Under the pieces are notes generated by a model that saw only the letters and a program-made list of their open reading frames with translations, did no database searches and was not told the DNA's origin. A DNA stretch of 64,000 nucleotides from Nymphaea colorata (lineage: Eukaryota; Streptophyta; Magnoliopsida; Nymphaeales; Nymphaeaceae): contig NC_045140.1 of the NCBI RefSeq assembly GCF_008831285.2, forward strand, positions 15,611,796 through 15,675,795, in the 5' to 3' direction. Positions 1 to 12,162 of this stretch are shown in pieces. A program made the translations under genes and the position numbers. How positions within the stretch are numbered: the stretch's first letter is position 1; every line of letters begins with the position of its first letter.

Positions 1-838
1 TCTTGAGGATGTTTAGACATGCTTCTGCCTGTTCATATTTTTCTATCTAGATTTATGCTGTGAAAATTTTGCTTTTCAATTAGTTGCTGGCTTGCTGCTC
101 CATATGATGGTAGTGGTTGATATATATTTTTGTAACTGGGTTTTTTCTTGAGCACCTCATTTCCTGGAACATACCCTTTTCTGGATAATGTTGGTGCCCC
201 TCTCTAGATGGATGCTATTCCTAAGTAGGTCCTTGCTAAAATTCAGTAATGTCACAAATATTGTGATGTTTTTGAAAATATCGCAATATCAACGAAAAAA
301 CGTGAAATTGGTGCAGTATTTTGAAAGAAAACGGGAAAACATATTCATCGCGTTATTTATGTTGATATGATCATGGATTCAAGTTTAAATTTAAAATTTT
401 AAACTTAATTATTTTAATCATTTTTATCATCATTAAAACATTCTTTTTATCACTTTTCTCTAGTTTTATTTATGTTTTCTTATTAGTTTCTGATTTATTT
501 AATTTTATCTATTTTTTTGATTTTTTTTTTCATTTTTAAAAGTTTTCTAAGGTTTTCTTGAGAAAACAACTTTGCCGAAAAATACCCTGGAAAAATCTCG
601 CAGTTAAAAATCTGAGAATGATATTTCTAACAATGAAATTCAGTAATCCGAGCTTCAATTTGCAGTTGAGCTATGATTCGCTGGTCAACTTGATGACTCA
701 GCCAGGCCCTGATAACTTCATATTTTACATAATAAGACTTCTTTTATACGCACGCGCGTGTGTGTTTTTAGTACATTACATCACTAGTAATGACTAGAGT
801 ATGGACCATAATCTACATGCATATAAAATGGACTTTTT

Positions 839-950
839 AATATATATATATACATGTATATATATATATATATATGTATATATATAGATATATATATGTA
901 TATATATATATATACATTACAATTACAATTACAATTATATATAAGGGCTC
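839..950. repeat. (TA)n microsatellite with ATTACA tail
   Basis: An imperfect TA array interrupted by CATG, GTA and GATA is followed at about 914-936 by three copies of a 6-bp ATTACA-type unit. It sits inside the gamma-COP intron and has no coding content. Confidence 0.9.
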
Positions 951-1205
951 CATATGTGGAACTTGTGAAGTTCTCTACCCTTAGATGGGCAGGTCTGTAA
1001 GATATGCACTGTCTTTCATGGCAGTCTTGGGCTGCTTGTGTGGGCTCCATGCTACTAAGCATAACACTGCCCATTCAAGGGTGGACAACCTAAACAATTC
1101 TTCAAGTATGGAACTCAGCTCTCACTAATATATCTTATTGGTATATGCATGTGTCATTTTGTATAAGCTAATAAAAATTTAATCAAGCATATTGCAACAC
1201 ATGTT

Positions 1206-1242
1206 TTGTGTGTGTGTGTGTGCGTGTGTGTGTGTGTGCGTA
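1206..1242. repeat. (TG)n microsatellite
   Basis: A TG dinucleotide run with two GC interruptions lies in the gamma-COP intron. Confidence 0.85.
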
Positions 1243-2162
1243 TGATGCACACCACATATGTGAGGCTCGACTGGGTGATCCTCCGTCCCAGTTGAGTACT
1301 GTCCAGCTCCCTGGTAGTTCATATCTTTAACCGGGTGTGTGATCAATCAGCTGTATCGATCAGATTCAACCTGGTTGACAAGGAAACTTTTTCAGAAAAA
1401 TAGTGATCCTGTTAGATATCTCAATATCCTTGTAAATATTATTTGTTTCTTTCAAAAGTGAACTCCTTCAAACCTGTGGGCACTGTAATATTTAGCTTAG
1501 AGGAACATTCTTGTTATGTTTGTCTAGCCGAACTTGAAAGAAGGTTCTTTGATGGTAACCTCAGATTCTAGATAGAAGAAACAGGTACTACTGGATAGGG
1601 ATTTTATGCAAACTCTAGAGGTTGGAAGCTCTACTCCTCTCTCTCTGAATATCCTAAAGGGATCCTGGGACTTCAATTTTTCCTCTTTGTATCTCTCAAA
1701 TATATTCTTTTGTTGTGACAAGCTGTATGTCACTCATGATTAGGCAGCTTGACATCACATTGGCTGTTGCGGACAGATGATTTTTTGCTTTTTATGAATG
1801 TCTGAGGTTTCTGAAGTGATTGTGCCATGCCTAGCAATATATATTTGTTTAGTCACCAACTCTGAGAATTGGATGACATTCTGGATTTTCGATACTTGAT
1901 TCTGTGTCGTGGATATAATGCATAACAGGCGCAGTTCTGGTTTCAAATTCTAATTACATTACTTGGAAATTTTATGCTGATGAAATGTTTTTATACCTCT
2001 TTATTCATGTAAATTGAATATCTAAATTGTAATTGCAACATTTGATATTTCCAGAAATTGTTAGGTCAGTTTACCTTGAGGAGTTGAGGTGATTTATGGT
2101 ACGTTAGTAATTGAATATTTATGAATACCCTCCTGCATAATACTTTTCATATCCTGGAATAG

Positions 2163-3263
2163 GTCCGAGACCGTGCAACTCTTTATTTGAACTGCCTTGG
2201 AGGTGATGGCTCATATGGAGAAACTGATAAGGATGCTAAAGAATTTCTCTTTGGTTCGCTGGACTTGCCACTCTCGAACTTGGAGATGAGCCTGCAAAAT
2301 TATGTATGTCCTTTGCCTGTCTTAACACATGCACATTACTGCATGCTTCAGTACTCATTTTGCTCTTCATTTCAGGTTCCATCTGAAGAACCTTTTGATA
2401 TCACTTCAGTTCCAAAAGAAGTCAAATCTCAACCTCTTGCTGAAAAAAAGGCTCCTGGCAAAAAGCCCGCCGGCATTACTGCTGCTCCGGCACCAACATC
2501 CACTGTTGACACCTACGAGAAATTGCTTTCCTCCATTCATGAGTTTTCAAGCTTTGGGAAGCTTTTCAAGGTTTCCTTTCTTTTATTTGTTATGTTTAAT
2601 TAGCATAGGTTCGGGCATTCAAATCCTTTTTTCTCTTTTCTCAGTCTTCAGCTCCTGTCGAGCTAACAGAGGCAGAAACCGAGTATGCAGTCAATGTTGT
2701 CAAACATATCTACGATAGTCATGTTGTACTCCAATACAACTGTACAAACACGGTACCTGAATTACTGTTGGAAAACGTAAGTTAGATGATACAAGCAATT
2801 TTGACATGATTTACATGTATTGGTAGAGGAACAAGTAATATGTTTATGTTTATTTCCCTTGTTTTCAGGTTACTGTCTTCGTCGATGCTTCTGAAGCTGA
2901 AGAATTTGCACAAGTTGCATTCAAACCTTTAAATTCTTTGCCCTATGACTCGCCAGGGCAGACATTTGTTGCCTTTGAAAAGCCTGAAGGCCAACCTACT
3001 GTTGGGAAGTTCTCTAACATGTTGAAGTTTATCTATAGAGAGGTATGGCCTTTGAAGTTGCATCCATTGTGTTGCTTTTCTCTACTGATTGTGAACATCC
3101 ATTTTCCTTTTGATACCTTTCTTTGCCTGACCTTAGTTGGATGAGGGACTTAGGGTGATGATCTGTTGGAAACTTTACCTTCATAAGATGAGGATCATGT
3201 AGGCTTTTATAAGAATTATGTATAGACTAGACTTTGAGCAGAACTCATGACAAGGGGCAAACT

Positions 3264-3351
<88 letters not shown>

Positions 3352-4417
3352 CTCATCAGCTCTAAATGCTAAACAACAACAAAATAACAGGCGAAGATCT
3401 AGAATTTATTTGAGTTGTCTCGACTTGCAACAGTGATTGTTATGATCTAATTTTCCTATATCTATTATGTTGTATGATTGGGGAACTTTTGTTCATCTAT
3501 CTGACTAACGAGATGGTTCAGGTTGATCCTGCTTCAGGGGAACCTGGGGAAGAAGGTATCGAAGATGAGTATCAGTTGGAAGATCTAGAGGTTGTTCCTG
3601 CAGATTACATATTAAAGGTTGGAGTTTCCAACTTCAGAAATGCATGGGAAGGCATGGGTCCTGATTTTGAGCGTGTGGACGAGTATGGACTTGGTGTGAG
3701 AGAAAGCCTGGCGGAGGCTGTGAATGCTGTTATTAATATTCTTGGCATGCAACCTTGTGAGGTATATTTGTCTCGAGGAGTTTCTTTTCCTTTTTCTCTC
3801 ATTTCATTCTTTGAAAGATACATGTAGGGGGAAAAGTTAGGGAGAAAATCTGGCTCGTCAAGCTTCTTCTTGGTCGAAGGACCTATATATTGTTTCCGAG
3901 TTATGTGAGCCATAAATTGTTCCTTGTTCTTAGAGGGTTATTGGCTGGGTTGCTGCATGATGCAATATCTGAGTGTCTTCAGAAAAAATCGTAAACCATG
4001 ATTGCAGCCTTTAGTGGGGATCATACAGACTTTGCTTTTCCGAGATCCTGAAGTGATCGGTCTGTTTTCGAAAGTACCGTAGATTTCCATTTCATTTCCA
4101 TTTAACCGCTGCTTGGCACAAGCTATCTTGGTTATGAATGTAGATGATTAAATTTTAGAAAATAAAGGCCATTGTATCCATTTTCAATGTTCGTCTTACT
4201 AATATGACTTTTTGTTCGGCAGGGTACGGAGGTTGTCCCTGGTAATTCAAGGTCCCATACGTGTCTACTTTCTGGTTTGTTCATTGGCAATGTGAAAGTC
4301 TTGGTCAGGTTATCATTTGGCATGGACGGCCCAAAGCAAATCGCCATGAAGCTTGCAGTAAGGTCTGAAAGTCAAGAGGTTAGCGATGCCATTCATGAGA
4401 TTGTGGCGAATGGCTAA
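2163..4417 (+). CDS. Coatomer subunit gamma (gamma-COP), C-terminal part
   Basis: Gamma-COP is a subunit of the COPI coat that drives retrograde Golgi-to-ER and intra-Golgi vesicle traffic on the cytosolic face. Six exons are visible: 2163-2303, 2376-2570, 2645-2776, 2869-3042, 3522-3761 and 4223-4417. All junctions are GT-AG and phase 0, giving 358 codons before TAA at 4415-4417. The segment starts VRDRATLYLN (end of the adaptin-like trunk). It continues through a Lys/Pro hinge (SQPLAEKKAPGKKPAG) into the appendage domain, with hallmark stretches AETEYAVNVVKHIYDSH, SLPYDSPGQTFVAFEKP, EDEYQLEDLEVVPADY and the C-terminal AIHEIVANG. These closely match the Arabidopsis protein as I remember it. 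The full family length is near 885 residues, so roughly the first 530 are encoded left of the window. No frameshift or premature stop was seen. It is expected to be a housekeeping gene. Confidence 0.97.
3266..3350. repeat. Compound (TA)n(CA)n microsatellite
   Basis: A TA array of over 60 bp changes directly into a CA array of about 20 bp. It lies in the 479-bp intron (3043-3521) of the gamma-COP gene and is likely to vary in length between individuals. Confidence 0.95.
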
Positions 4418-4796
4418 ATATTTGCAAACTGAGCTCAACTTCAAAGTCTTTGTTCAAATTTGTAGTCGCTGTGTAGAGGTGAGTCGAAGCTTCAATTTTA
4501 GGACTTCTTTTTGACGATTTATTTCAACAAAATCAAGCCCCTTCCTTCAATTGTTTTGGATCGGATTTCCTGTTTGGTCTTTGAGGACCAGAGGTTTAGA
4601 TTTCACTTTCCCGCGTCCTCTCCTATAAACAGGTCATAGCATTTTTTCTTTCTGTACTACATATACTTTTGCGTCTCTTTTGAATTGCACATGCAATCAT
4701 AATGTGGCACAATATAATTAGAAAAACAAAGCAATATTTGTTGTCTTCTCAGTTAGTCTCCAATTGTAATATATCTATGCACACGTGTTTGTCGAT
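4418..4796 (+). other. 3' flank of gamma-COP
   Basis: This is the probable 3' UTR and downstream DNA of the coatomer gene. It is T-rich with no open reading frame of note and no clear AATAAA. The transcript end cannot be placed from sequence alone. Confidence 0.5.
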
Positions 4797-5130
4797 GGCT
4801 AGGGCTGCACAGAAGCCTAGTCATGCTTAAGCTGGGACAGCTGGACTCAACTCAAAAAATTTGAGCTCGATGATACAACGTTGAGCTCGAACTGGATTCT
4901 GTTTAACTTTTCTATTAAACATGTCTCGTTTCTTTTAACTCTTTTGATTCACTAATTTGTTTAACTCGTTTAGTTGCTACTTGTTTAACTGTTCTGTCAT
5001 TATAATTGAACATTTATTATATAGTTGACGCTGGTTGAGTTTAAACGAGGCTGAGCATATATTGGAACTCTAGAACAAGTGAGTTCGGGTTGAGCTGGAA
5101 CTGGCTTTGACTCATTCTGCAGCCTTATTG
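4797..5130. repeat. CGAG/GAGCTC-rich interspersed element, copy 1
   Basis: The stretch opens with AGGGCTGCACAGAAGCC and is full of degenerate GAGCTCGA, GTTTAACTCGTTTA and GAGTTCGGGTTGAGCT words. Similar composition recurs at 6337-6830 and 50351-50450. This looks like a non-autonomous dispersed repeat of plants. No coding capacity is visible, and the boundaries are approximate. Confidence 0.55.
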
Positions 5131-5144
5131 ACCGCACACAGAGA

Positions 5145-5150
<6 letters not shown>

Positions 5151-5221
<71 letters not shown>
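5151..5221. repeat. Compound (TA)n(GA)n microsatellite
   Basis: A TA array runs straight into a GA array (one AA interruption), just after the CGAG-rich element. Confidence 0.95.
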
Positions 5222-5222
<1 letters not shown>

Positions 5223-6336
5223 GAGCACTCACGGCACATTCATCAATCCACTTTCTAATAGACGCCTTGTTCGTGATAGGTGAAAGGCAACATGCATGTA
5301 ACTTTGCTGTGACGTTTTCCGGACTTTGGATTTGCTTGGCAAGGTTGGTATGTCTATAAATGGGCTTCCCTGTGTGGCGTGGCCTCTGGGCAAGATAATA
5401 CCTGTGTTTTGATGCGGGAAAGGAAATGATTTAGATTCAGGGAATATGAAAGCAAGAGATTCCTTCACATTTCGTGTCTCTCGAGTAGGCCTTCACCCCC
5501 TAGGTCAAGAATGGATGAGGAAAAACAAGGGGGCCACTGCACGCCGTTGCCGCTGGTGGCCGACCAGTTTGTGACTGCCTCCTGCAATACGGGCGGTCAC
5601 GCATAGATGAATTTTTTACCAAGAAAACCCGTCTATCCTCTTTTACCGCTAAAATTACCAAGGTAATGAACTATTTAAGGTATGGAATTATTTAAGAACA
5701 TTTTACCAAGCGAGTAAGCAAATCCGTAAGATAAAAAATCAATAGCCTCCGCAACTACTTACAAGTTACACCCTCAAATCGTCAGGTGATACTTTGGTGC
5801 CTTTGGCTTGTCCTGAAAGAAAATGAAGCTCACAGGATTAACTTGAGGCTCCTGGTCCTTTAACACAAGCTTGACTACTTATGATCTCTTTAAGTGGCAA
5901 GCAATAATTTTCAAGTCAACGCAGAACGCTTGATGATATGTGGAATGAGTTTCCGTGGTTGTTTCGGCTCACGTGAAACGACATGCGTCCTAGCGGTCAA
6001 ATCGGAGATAGTATTCTTGGAACATGTGTTCTGAAAACATGTGTTTTAAGAGAATAATGTCGTAATGGCCAACGGCCAACTTGTGTATTGGGATAGTTTC
6101 GTCAAGATGATGAAAGGTTAAAACTCCTTGATTAGACTTTTTTCGCTTCCTTTTTCAATAAGAAAAAAGAACAATTTAAGAAAAAATTGCACGTTGATAA
6201 CTTCCTCTATTTTTCAACTACATTGCAAACATTCTTTACCCATGGTTTCAAAGACGCACTAAATTGTTTAGGTGGGTTGGATCCCCTTTCAGATTAAATG
6301 GGCGTTATGTTTGTGTTATAAGGCCCATGTACCGGG
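5222..6336. other. Intergenic DNA, nothing recognised
   Basis: Open frames here are short and have no recognisable motif or splice-consistent continuation. A minus-strand frame at 5229-5468 (79 codons) resembles no family I know. No RNA gene or transposon coding remnant was seen. Confidence 0.5.
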
Positions 6337-6830
6337 TGGGTAAGGGTGAGCAACAAGTCAAGCTACTCAGATCACTCGTGAACGAGTTCGAATCAAGTCA
6401 TTTACTTAACGAGTCGAGATCAAGTTCATGAGTCGATTCGTTCAAATAATCGAGTTGAGTTCAAGCTAAATAAGCAACTGTCGAGTCGAGCTCGAGCCTT
6501 AATCAAGTCAATATATTCAGACGAGTTTGCAAGTTTGTCGAGGCTTAATCGAGTCGAGCTCAAGCTTAACACATCACGATGAATATCAATTCTATTCAAA
6601 CGAGTTTGTTGAGCTTTATCGAGTCGAGCTCAAGCTCAACACGTAACGATAAATATCAAACAAATTTGTCGACCTTTAATCGAGTTGAGCTCAAGCTCAA
6701 CACATAACTATCGAGTTGAGCTCAAGCTGCTTTCGTCGATCTATTCTCGAGCTCTAGCTCGATATTTCATTAATTGAGCTGAGTTCGAGTCGACTGAACT
6801 CGGGCTCGACTTGGCTTATGTTCACCCCTA
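6337..6830. repeat. CGAG-rich interspersed element with inverted-repeat-like ends, copy 2
   Basis: The body consists of repeated degenerate TCGAGTCGAGCTCAAGCT and TCAACACGTAACGAT words spaced about 65-75 bp apart. The left end reads TAAGGGTGAGCAACAAGTCA. The reverse complement of the right end reads TAGGGGTGAACATAAGCCAA, so the ends form an imperfect inverted repeat. The symmetric ends and low-complexity body suggest a MITE-like or otherwise non-autonomous element. No target-site duplication could be assigned confidently. Confidence 0.65.
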
Positions 6831-8415
6831 TCGGTATGAAAGTGCAGGACCAAGGCCCGGCATAGAACTGCATAAGGGTTTGAACCTAAAAATCTTGGCC
6901 ATCTTTTTAGGGGCACGTCAGGTGCTTACTGTTGATTTGGATTAAACTGATGACCCGCACCTGGTTAGACGAGGCTCATAGCGTCATTAGCAATTACAAT
7001 TACTTACAATGGAGGAGAGGTCAGCAGGTGCACAAGCGAGTTGGGTTGAAAAAGAAAAGGAAGGAGGAGGATAAAGATCGCGGCTTTTGACCTTCCCTGA
7101 AGTGCGTCATGTCATTTGAAGATCGACACAATCCTACCGACGTAAATAGTTTGGATTTCGTGCCTTTGCAAGTTGGGTCTCTCGCAATCTGCCGCCCAAA
7201 CAATGGAAGGACAGAAAAATTTGTCGGCAGCAGGAATAAGGCAAGAGGATAGTTTTTGGGAAAGTAGAGATATTGATTCACGGATTTAAATTGATCAGAG
7301 TGTTCAGACCATCTATGGAAGCAGAATTTGATGGCAATTCGGGGAAATTATATTTTTTTCTCTAGAATCATTCGTTAGTCTGGAGCCTGGCTCTTCCTTC
7401 TCTTTAGTTTGGTCCACGACGATTGGTTGCAGGGTGGCGTAGAGACCGCCGCTCCAACTCATTGTAGCCGCACTTTCACGTACACAGAGAGAGGGAGAGG
7501 GTGTGTGTGTGTGTGTCGTAACAGCTGCCTCCTTCGGCTTGAAAGGTAAAAGCAATTCCAAGAGAAAGCCGCTCAAATTCGCTCCTCTTAAGCTTTTCCT
7601 GAATGATTGGAAATTATCAAGGTCCAAGTCTTCGTAGATGTACTGGGAAAGACCCTTTTCTATCTATTTCTTATGACTTCTACTTGTGAGCCTATCTCCC
7701 GGCGAAGTTGAAAGAAAAAAAAAAAAGTTTCTTCGGTAGCTAATGCGTTGTTTATATCAACATCACATGACGAGCCCTACAGTTGATGCTGTTATATTGG
7801 TTTGCGTCCGTCGATGTGCATCATACTAATACTAATAAACGATCTCAAGAGCGGGCATGGCCTGTCTCAGCTGATGCAGCCTTTTATTGACCGTAATGAG
7901 AAATTAATGTTTATTGTAAATTAATTATTTTTATTATGCATGAAATAGCTCGTTACAAATTAATCGATGCGTATCACCGATAATGCATTTAGTTTTGAGG
8001 ATCTGAAACAATTAAAAATCCAATATTTATAATATTGTTTAAAACCCGAAGTAGCAGTGCTGTTTAGGCACATTTTCCAAGTGATCTCATTCCAACATTA
8101 AAATGCGGGTTATCAACTTGAAAGTTAGGTATTTGAAGGGGGTTTCAATGACATGCAAGCTGATACACATTTACTAGAGACACTGAAAGCGGACCTTATA
8201 TCATAGGGAGTTAAGAGGTTAGATGAGCCTTCTTCTGAGTGGTCGGAAACTGCAGTCACTCAAAACTTTAAAGCGAGGCTGTGTAGTAATATGATATTCT
8301 TAATGAAATTACGAGCCAATGCATATATAATTCTATCCTTTTATGATTAGGCCTGCCATTCAAACCATGCACACCATATCTCCTTATTGCAAAGGAGTAT
8401 GCAAGTATATATTCA

Positions 8416-8416
<1 letters not shown>
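6831..8416. other. Intergenic DNA, nothing recognised
   Basis: There is AT-rich spacer with a short GT tract near 7500-7518 and an A-tract near 7714. Minus-strand frames at 7021-7281 and 7313-7627 have biased composition and no family motifs. I see no supportable gene. Confidence 0.5.
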
Positions 8417-8514
<98 letters not shown>

Positions 8515-8523
8515 GTGTGTGTG
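8417..8523. repeat. Compound (CT)n(TA)n(TG)n(TA)n(TG)n microsatellite
   Basis: Five dinucleotide blocks follow each other without spacer. An ORF across it codes only for alternating Ser/Leu and Tyr/Ile and is not a gene. Confidence 0.95.
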
Positions 8524-9705
8524 AGCTAATTTATGTCTTTCCTCATTAGAAGTTCAACAATAAACATGAAAACGAAGGGAAAGATAAATGCTATGATCAG
8601 ATACGTCAGTAATTACATATACAATTAGACTTCATTTTAATTATATGTTACTCAGTTAATTATTTTCTATTCCACCAGTAATATCCATACAAGTAAACTT
8701 AGAATTCTAAACTCTATTGAGAAGTAACGATTTTTTGTGTTATTGAATCTCAGAACCACTGAAGTGTCCAAGTCTTTGAAAATTCATATAATAATTTGTT
8801 CCACTTGTATGTCTTCAACTCAAATTCCTCTCCTCTCCTCTCTCGTCCTGAGGAAGTTATTCGACAGTTTTTATCTTCTTCGTTACGACCCAGATATGCC
8901 ATTCTATATGGAGTGGCTTGGGCCTGTAGGGCTTAGCTTTCTAGAACAGCATGAATAGGGAAAGGACAAATAAGAAGCGGAAATGCATAGCAGAAGGCCA
9001 TGGTAAGGCAACTTCCCGTGTTTCTGAACAGTGGGTGCCTCCTTCAAAAATAATCAAGCCATTTGATTGTGGTTCGTTAATTTCCTTCCATTTGAATCCT
9101 GCAAGCTAGTGCTGGTGGAGGTGCTAGACTGTTAGTGCTGTCGCTGCATGCCAGTGAATAATTGCAAAGACCGCAAAGGGGAAAATACCGGTCACCACCT
9201 ATAAAAACTGCTTGAACATGGCAAATTGAGTGTGGCTTGAAGCTGAAGGTGTCGATGGGGTAAGCGTCCATGGTAAGGAAGATGGTGGCGGAAGGTAAGC
9301 ATGGCTGCTCCCTCCATTCCATCTATTTTTTGGGCTTGTGTGTGTGTGTGAGAGAGAGAGAGAGGGAAAGAGACAGAGACAGAGACAGAGAAGAGATGCT
9401 GGAGTAAGGAAGAAGCGACGAGGCAAGAGACGAAGTGGTTAAAGAAAAGGTTGACATAAAGCTTGCAGTCCAAATTCGCACCCACCTCACGTGGCCCTTG
9501 CTCACCATGCATTAAACGGCCATCATTAAAATACAAACAGATCCAAACAAAGAAAAAAAGTGTGAACACGGGATATCCTCGACCCACCAAAGGACGTAAG
9601 AAGAAAAAACTTATCCCCAGGCAGATCGAGAGACAGAGATCTGCCGACGGCTCGGGGACTAAGGATTGGGTTGGGTGGCCGACCACCACGAACTTAGTCG
9701 ATTGG
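8524..9705. other. Intergenic DNA, nothing recognised
   Basis: Overlapping open frames at 9077-9725 on both strands are produced by a GA/GT-rich tract (about 9341-9390) and share no motif with known proteins. No RNA gene was seen. Confidence 0.5.
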
Positions 9706-9877
9706 ATTGAGTAAGGTCGTACCAAAACATGTGATGTATATATGGCTTATACTTTTGTAGCGCTCCCATCTACCATACCCCCATCTTATGTATTGAGTAA
9801 GGTCGTACCAAAACATGTGATGTATATATGGCTTATACTTTTGTAGAGCTCCCATCTACCATACCCCCATATTGTGT
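9706..9877. repeat. 86-bp tandem duplication
   Basis: Two adjacent copies (about 9706-9791 and 9792-9877) start at TTGAGTAAGGTCGTACC and differ at only a few positions, for example GCGCTC versus GAGCTC. The near identity points to a recent duplication. No coding content. Confidence 0.92.
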
Positions 9878-10682
9878 ATCTGAAACTAACCGCTAGCAGT
9901 TGATGTACGTTTTAGAGAATTTCTATGGCTGGACCCACCAATGTCCGATTTACCAACTTTTCCTAAACCCTCGATCTAGATCAGTTTTTCTTTTCTTTTC
10001 TAGTGTATAGAGATGATGAAACCTTTTCATTCAATTCACAAGAACTACTGATTCAGACATCTGATCATTAGTGTCCCGAAGGTTGCATGTTTATTATCAT
10101 ACTTGATTGTGAACCCATTTCCATCTGTCTTCTCATCCATGAGGGATAGTGTTAAGAGTTGATCCTTGACGGCCATGGCCTACAAAATTCCCGTCTACCC
10201 ACATAGGTGCCACCCGTTGAATTCTTAAGAGCAACCATAGTTCGTAGCTTACACTCGGCACACTTATTTAACATTTGCAAGCAAAGCCCATTGTATGAGG
10301 AAACTCAAAACAAGGAGGCCTCTGTTTGGCCGAACTATAAGATACACGAGCTGGAGAAAAAAGTGTCTCGAGTGCTTGGGTCTTCCATGTTTGATGTACC
10401 GAGTCGCGAGTTCATAACTTGAACGGATCTGATATCATGGGCATATCCAATATTTTAAGAAAGCAAAATTATAATCTTGTTACTTATTGGGACGGCAGGA
10501 GCAATGATCAGGTGCAGCAGTAGTAAGGCAGTCGCGTGTGGCCGGAAAGACGTCGTGGGTTGTGGCCATGAGATGAGAGGGCCCGCCCACCAATAGGAGG
10601 ACGATTAGTCGGTTACAAAGTCATTCAGTCTTTTACAATAGTTACAAAAAAAACTGAAAAAATCGAGGAGTTTCCACTAGCC
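9878..10682. other. Intergenic DNA, nothing recognised
   Basis: A 71-codon frame at 10207-10422 has no recognisable motif and no splice partner. Otherwise this is unremarkable AT-rich spacer. Confidence 0.45.
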
Positions 10683-10990
10683 TGGCATTCGGGGATGCCA
10701 GTCATAAAGGCCCAACACCCTCCATCTCTATGCAAGTGAGAGAGAACACATTCAAGGGCTCCTTGAAGAAAACCCGTAAATCCCCTCAACTCACCGCTCT
10801 CTCTCTCTCTCGCTTGCCCTGTGCCGCTACGTTGCTTCGTTTTGCTGCTGGGTTGCTGCGTTTTTTGCAGGTTTACACTTGCACGTTAATTAAAGTTGAT
10901 GCTGCGTCAAGATCCTGAACCACAAAGCTTCAACATTGGAATCAACGGCTTGGTTATTGAACCTGTGCAAGAATCAAAAGCAGCAAACCT
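10683..10990 (+). mobile_element. LTR-like fragment, related to 18823-18918
   Basis: Positions 10699-10795 align by eye with 18823-18918, which lies just downstream of a decayed copia polymerase remnant. Shared words include CACCCTC, GAGAGAGAACACA, GGCTCCTTGAAG and CTCAACTCACC in the same order and spacing. The likely reading is a solo LTR or LTR/UTR fragment of the same retrotransposon family. Boundaries are not defined, and no coding sequence adjoins it. Confidence 0.55.
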
Positions 10991-12162
10991 GTAAGTTAAA
11001 TCTGGCTTCTGTGATGCCTGTAATGATCTCTCCCTATGTGCGCGTATGCACATCGACAGGCTTCTTTATTCTGCCACCCTGATAAATATCAAAGAGCCTC
11101 GGCGCTTCAATAGGTGAGGCCGATTGCCTCTTTTTGAAGATCAGTCTACAGATGCAACACAAATTCACAACTTAACTATTCGGCTAAGTGCTAGCGTGCC
11201 TTGCTAAATGACACGTCTGACTAAACAATATAGAAGAGACAGATTGTTTAGTTTTCAAATAGCATACATACACGCGATGTAGATTGCTATCCTCCATACT
11301 AGTATGTTCAGCTTCTTTTGACAGATAAATATTAGAAGTTATATGAATTGAGTATTATGCTGCTGGTTCTATAATTTAATTAGAACCGGGGACCACCAAA
11401 AAATGTTCAGATAATTTAGTGGAAAGAGATTTGAAAGAAAAAAAGAAAAACTCTCAGTAGAGAGACCGTGCCTCAATAAGTGTGGTAGATTTCCTTTTTT
11501 TCTAAAGAAGTCTGAACCGGTGATACATATGTTTGGTCCAATGCCATGCATGTTGATTAGAAGTTGACAAGAAAATAGATAACAAAGACGAACCAAAAAA
11601 TAAAAAGGGAGGATAACATGGGAGTGCTGAAATGAGGATAGAACAGAGTGTTCAGGCGGTCACTTTAGCCATCGCAGACCATTTACAGAAATTAAAATAT
11701 ATTAAAGAAAGAAAAGGAACAGAGAGAAGAAAAGGTGAAGGAAACAACACAGAAAGATTTTCTTTGTCCGGAATGGAAGAAGTGCAGGATTATTTTACCG
11801 TTAGAGAGAACCGAAGGTTGGCTTCCGTGTTCCAGTTTTGATCGGAAGGGAAACAACCCCTGAAGGCCGAACACTGACTTTACGCCGCTATTCTGTTCGG
11901 ACCAGATCCAACATTTTCCGTTGAGGCAAGAAGAAGAAAACCAATGGAATCGCCTGAACATGTCGAACGCTATGCGCCTCCTGCGTCAGCGGCCTACTTT
12001 TGCCGTCAATATTCGGATACCTAGTTCCATTGCTGCCTGAACCCTCTTTCCCTTCTGGTCACTGCTTTGCTTTCCAGTCAGGAGGCAAGGTACCCCTGCA
12101 TCTGCTGGAGCGGAACCCTCTGTGTTTTGGGGCCTTGTTGTATGCTTCTGAATAAATGTTGA
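10991..12162. other. Intergenic DNA, nothing recognised
   Basis: Short frames on both strands near 11369-11961 lack family features. No repeat or RNA gene was recognised. Confidence 0.45.

Larger units (their letters stand above)
1..2162 (+). other. Intron of the gamma-COP gene (5' end outside window)
   Basis: This stretch lies upstream of the first visible gamma-COP exon and ends in an AG acceptor at 2161-2162. I find no exon of the trunk domain in it, so the intron appears to run past the left edge. It is T-rich on the gene strand. It holds a poly-T/AT-rich section (about 370-560), a TA/TATG microsatellite, and a short TG tract near 1206-1242. Stop codons are frequent in all three forward frames. 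Confidence 0.7.

Noticed and set aside
784-1074. Minus-strand open frame of 96 codons
   Set aside because: Most of it reads through the TA microsatellite (Tyr/Ile repeats) inside the gamma-COP intron.
9077-9725. Minus-strand frames up to 177 codons
   Set aside because: They read a GA/GT-rich tract as Ser/Leu and His/Thr repeats. There is no motif and no splice context.
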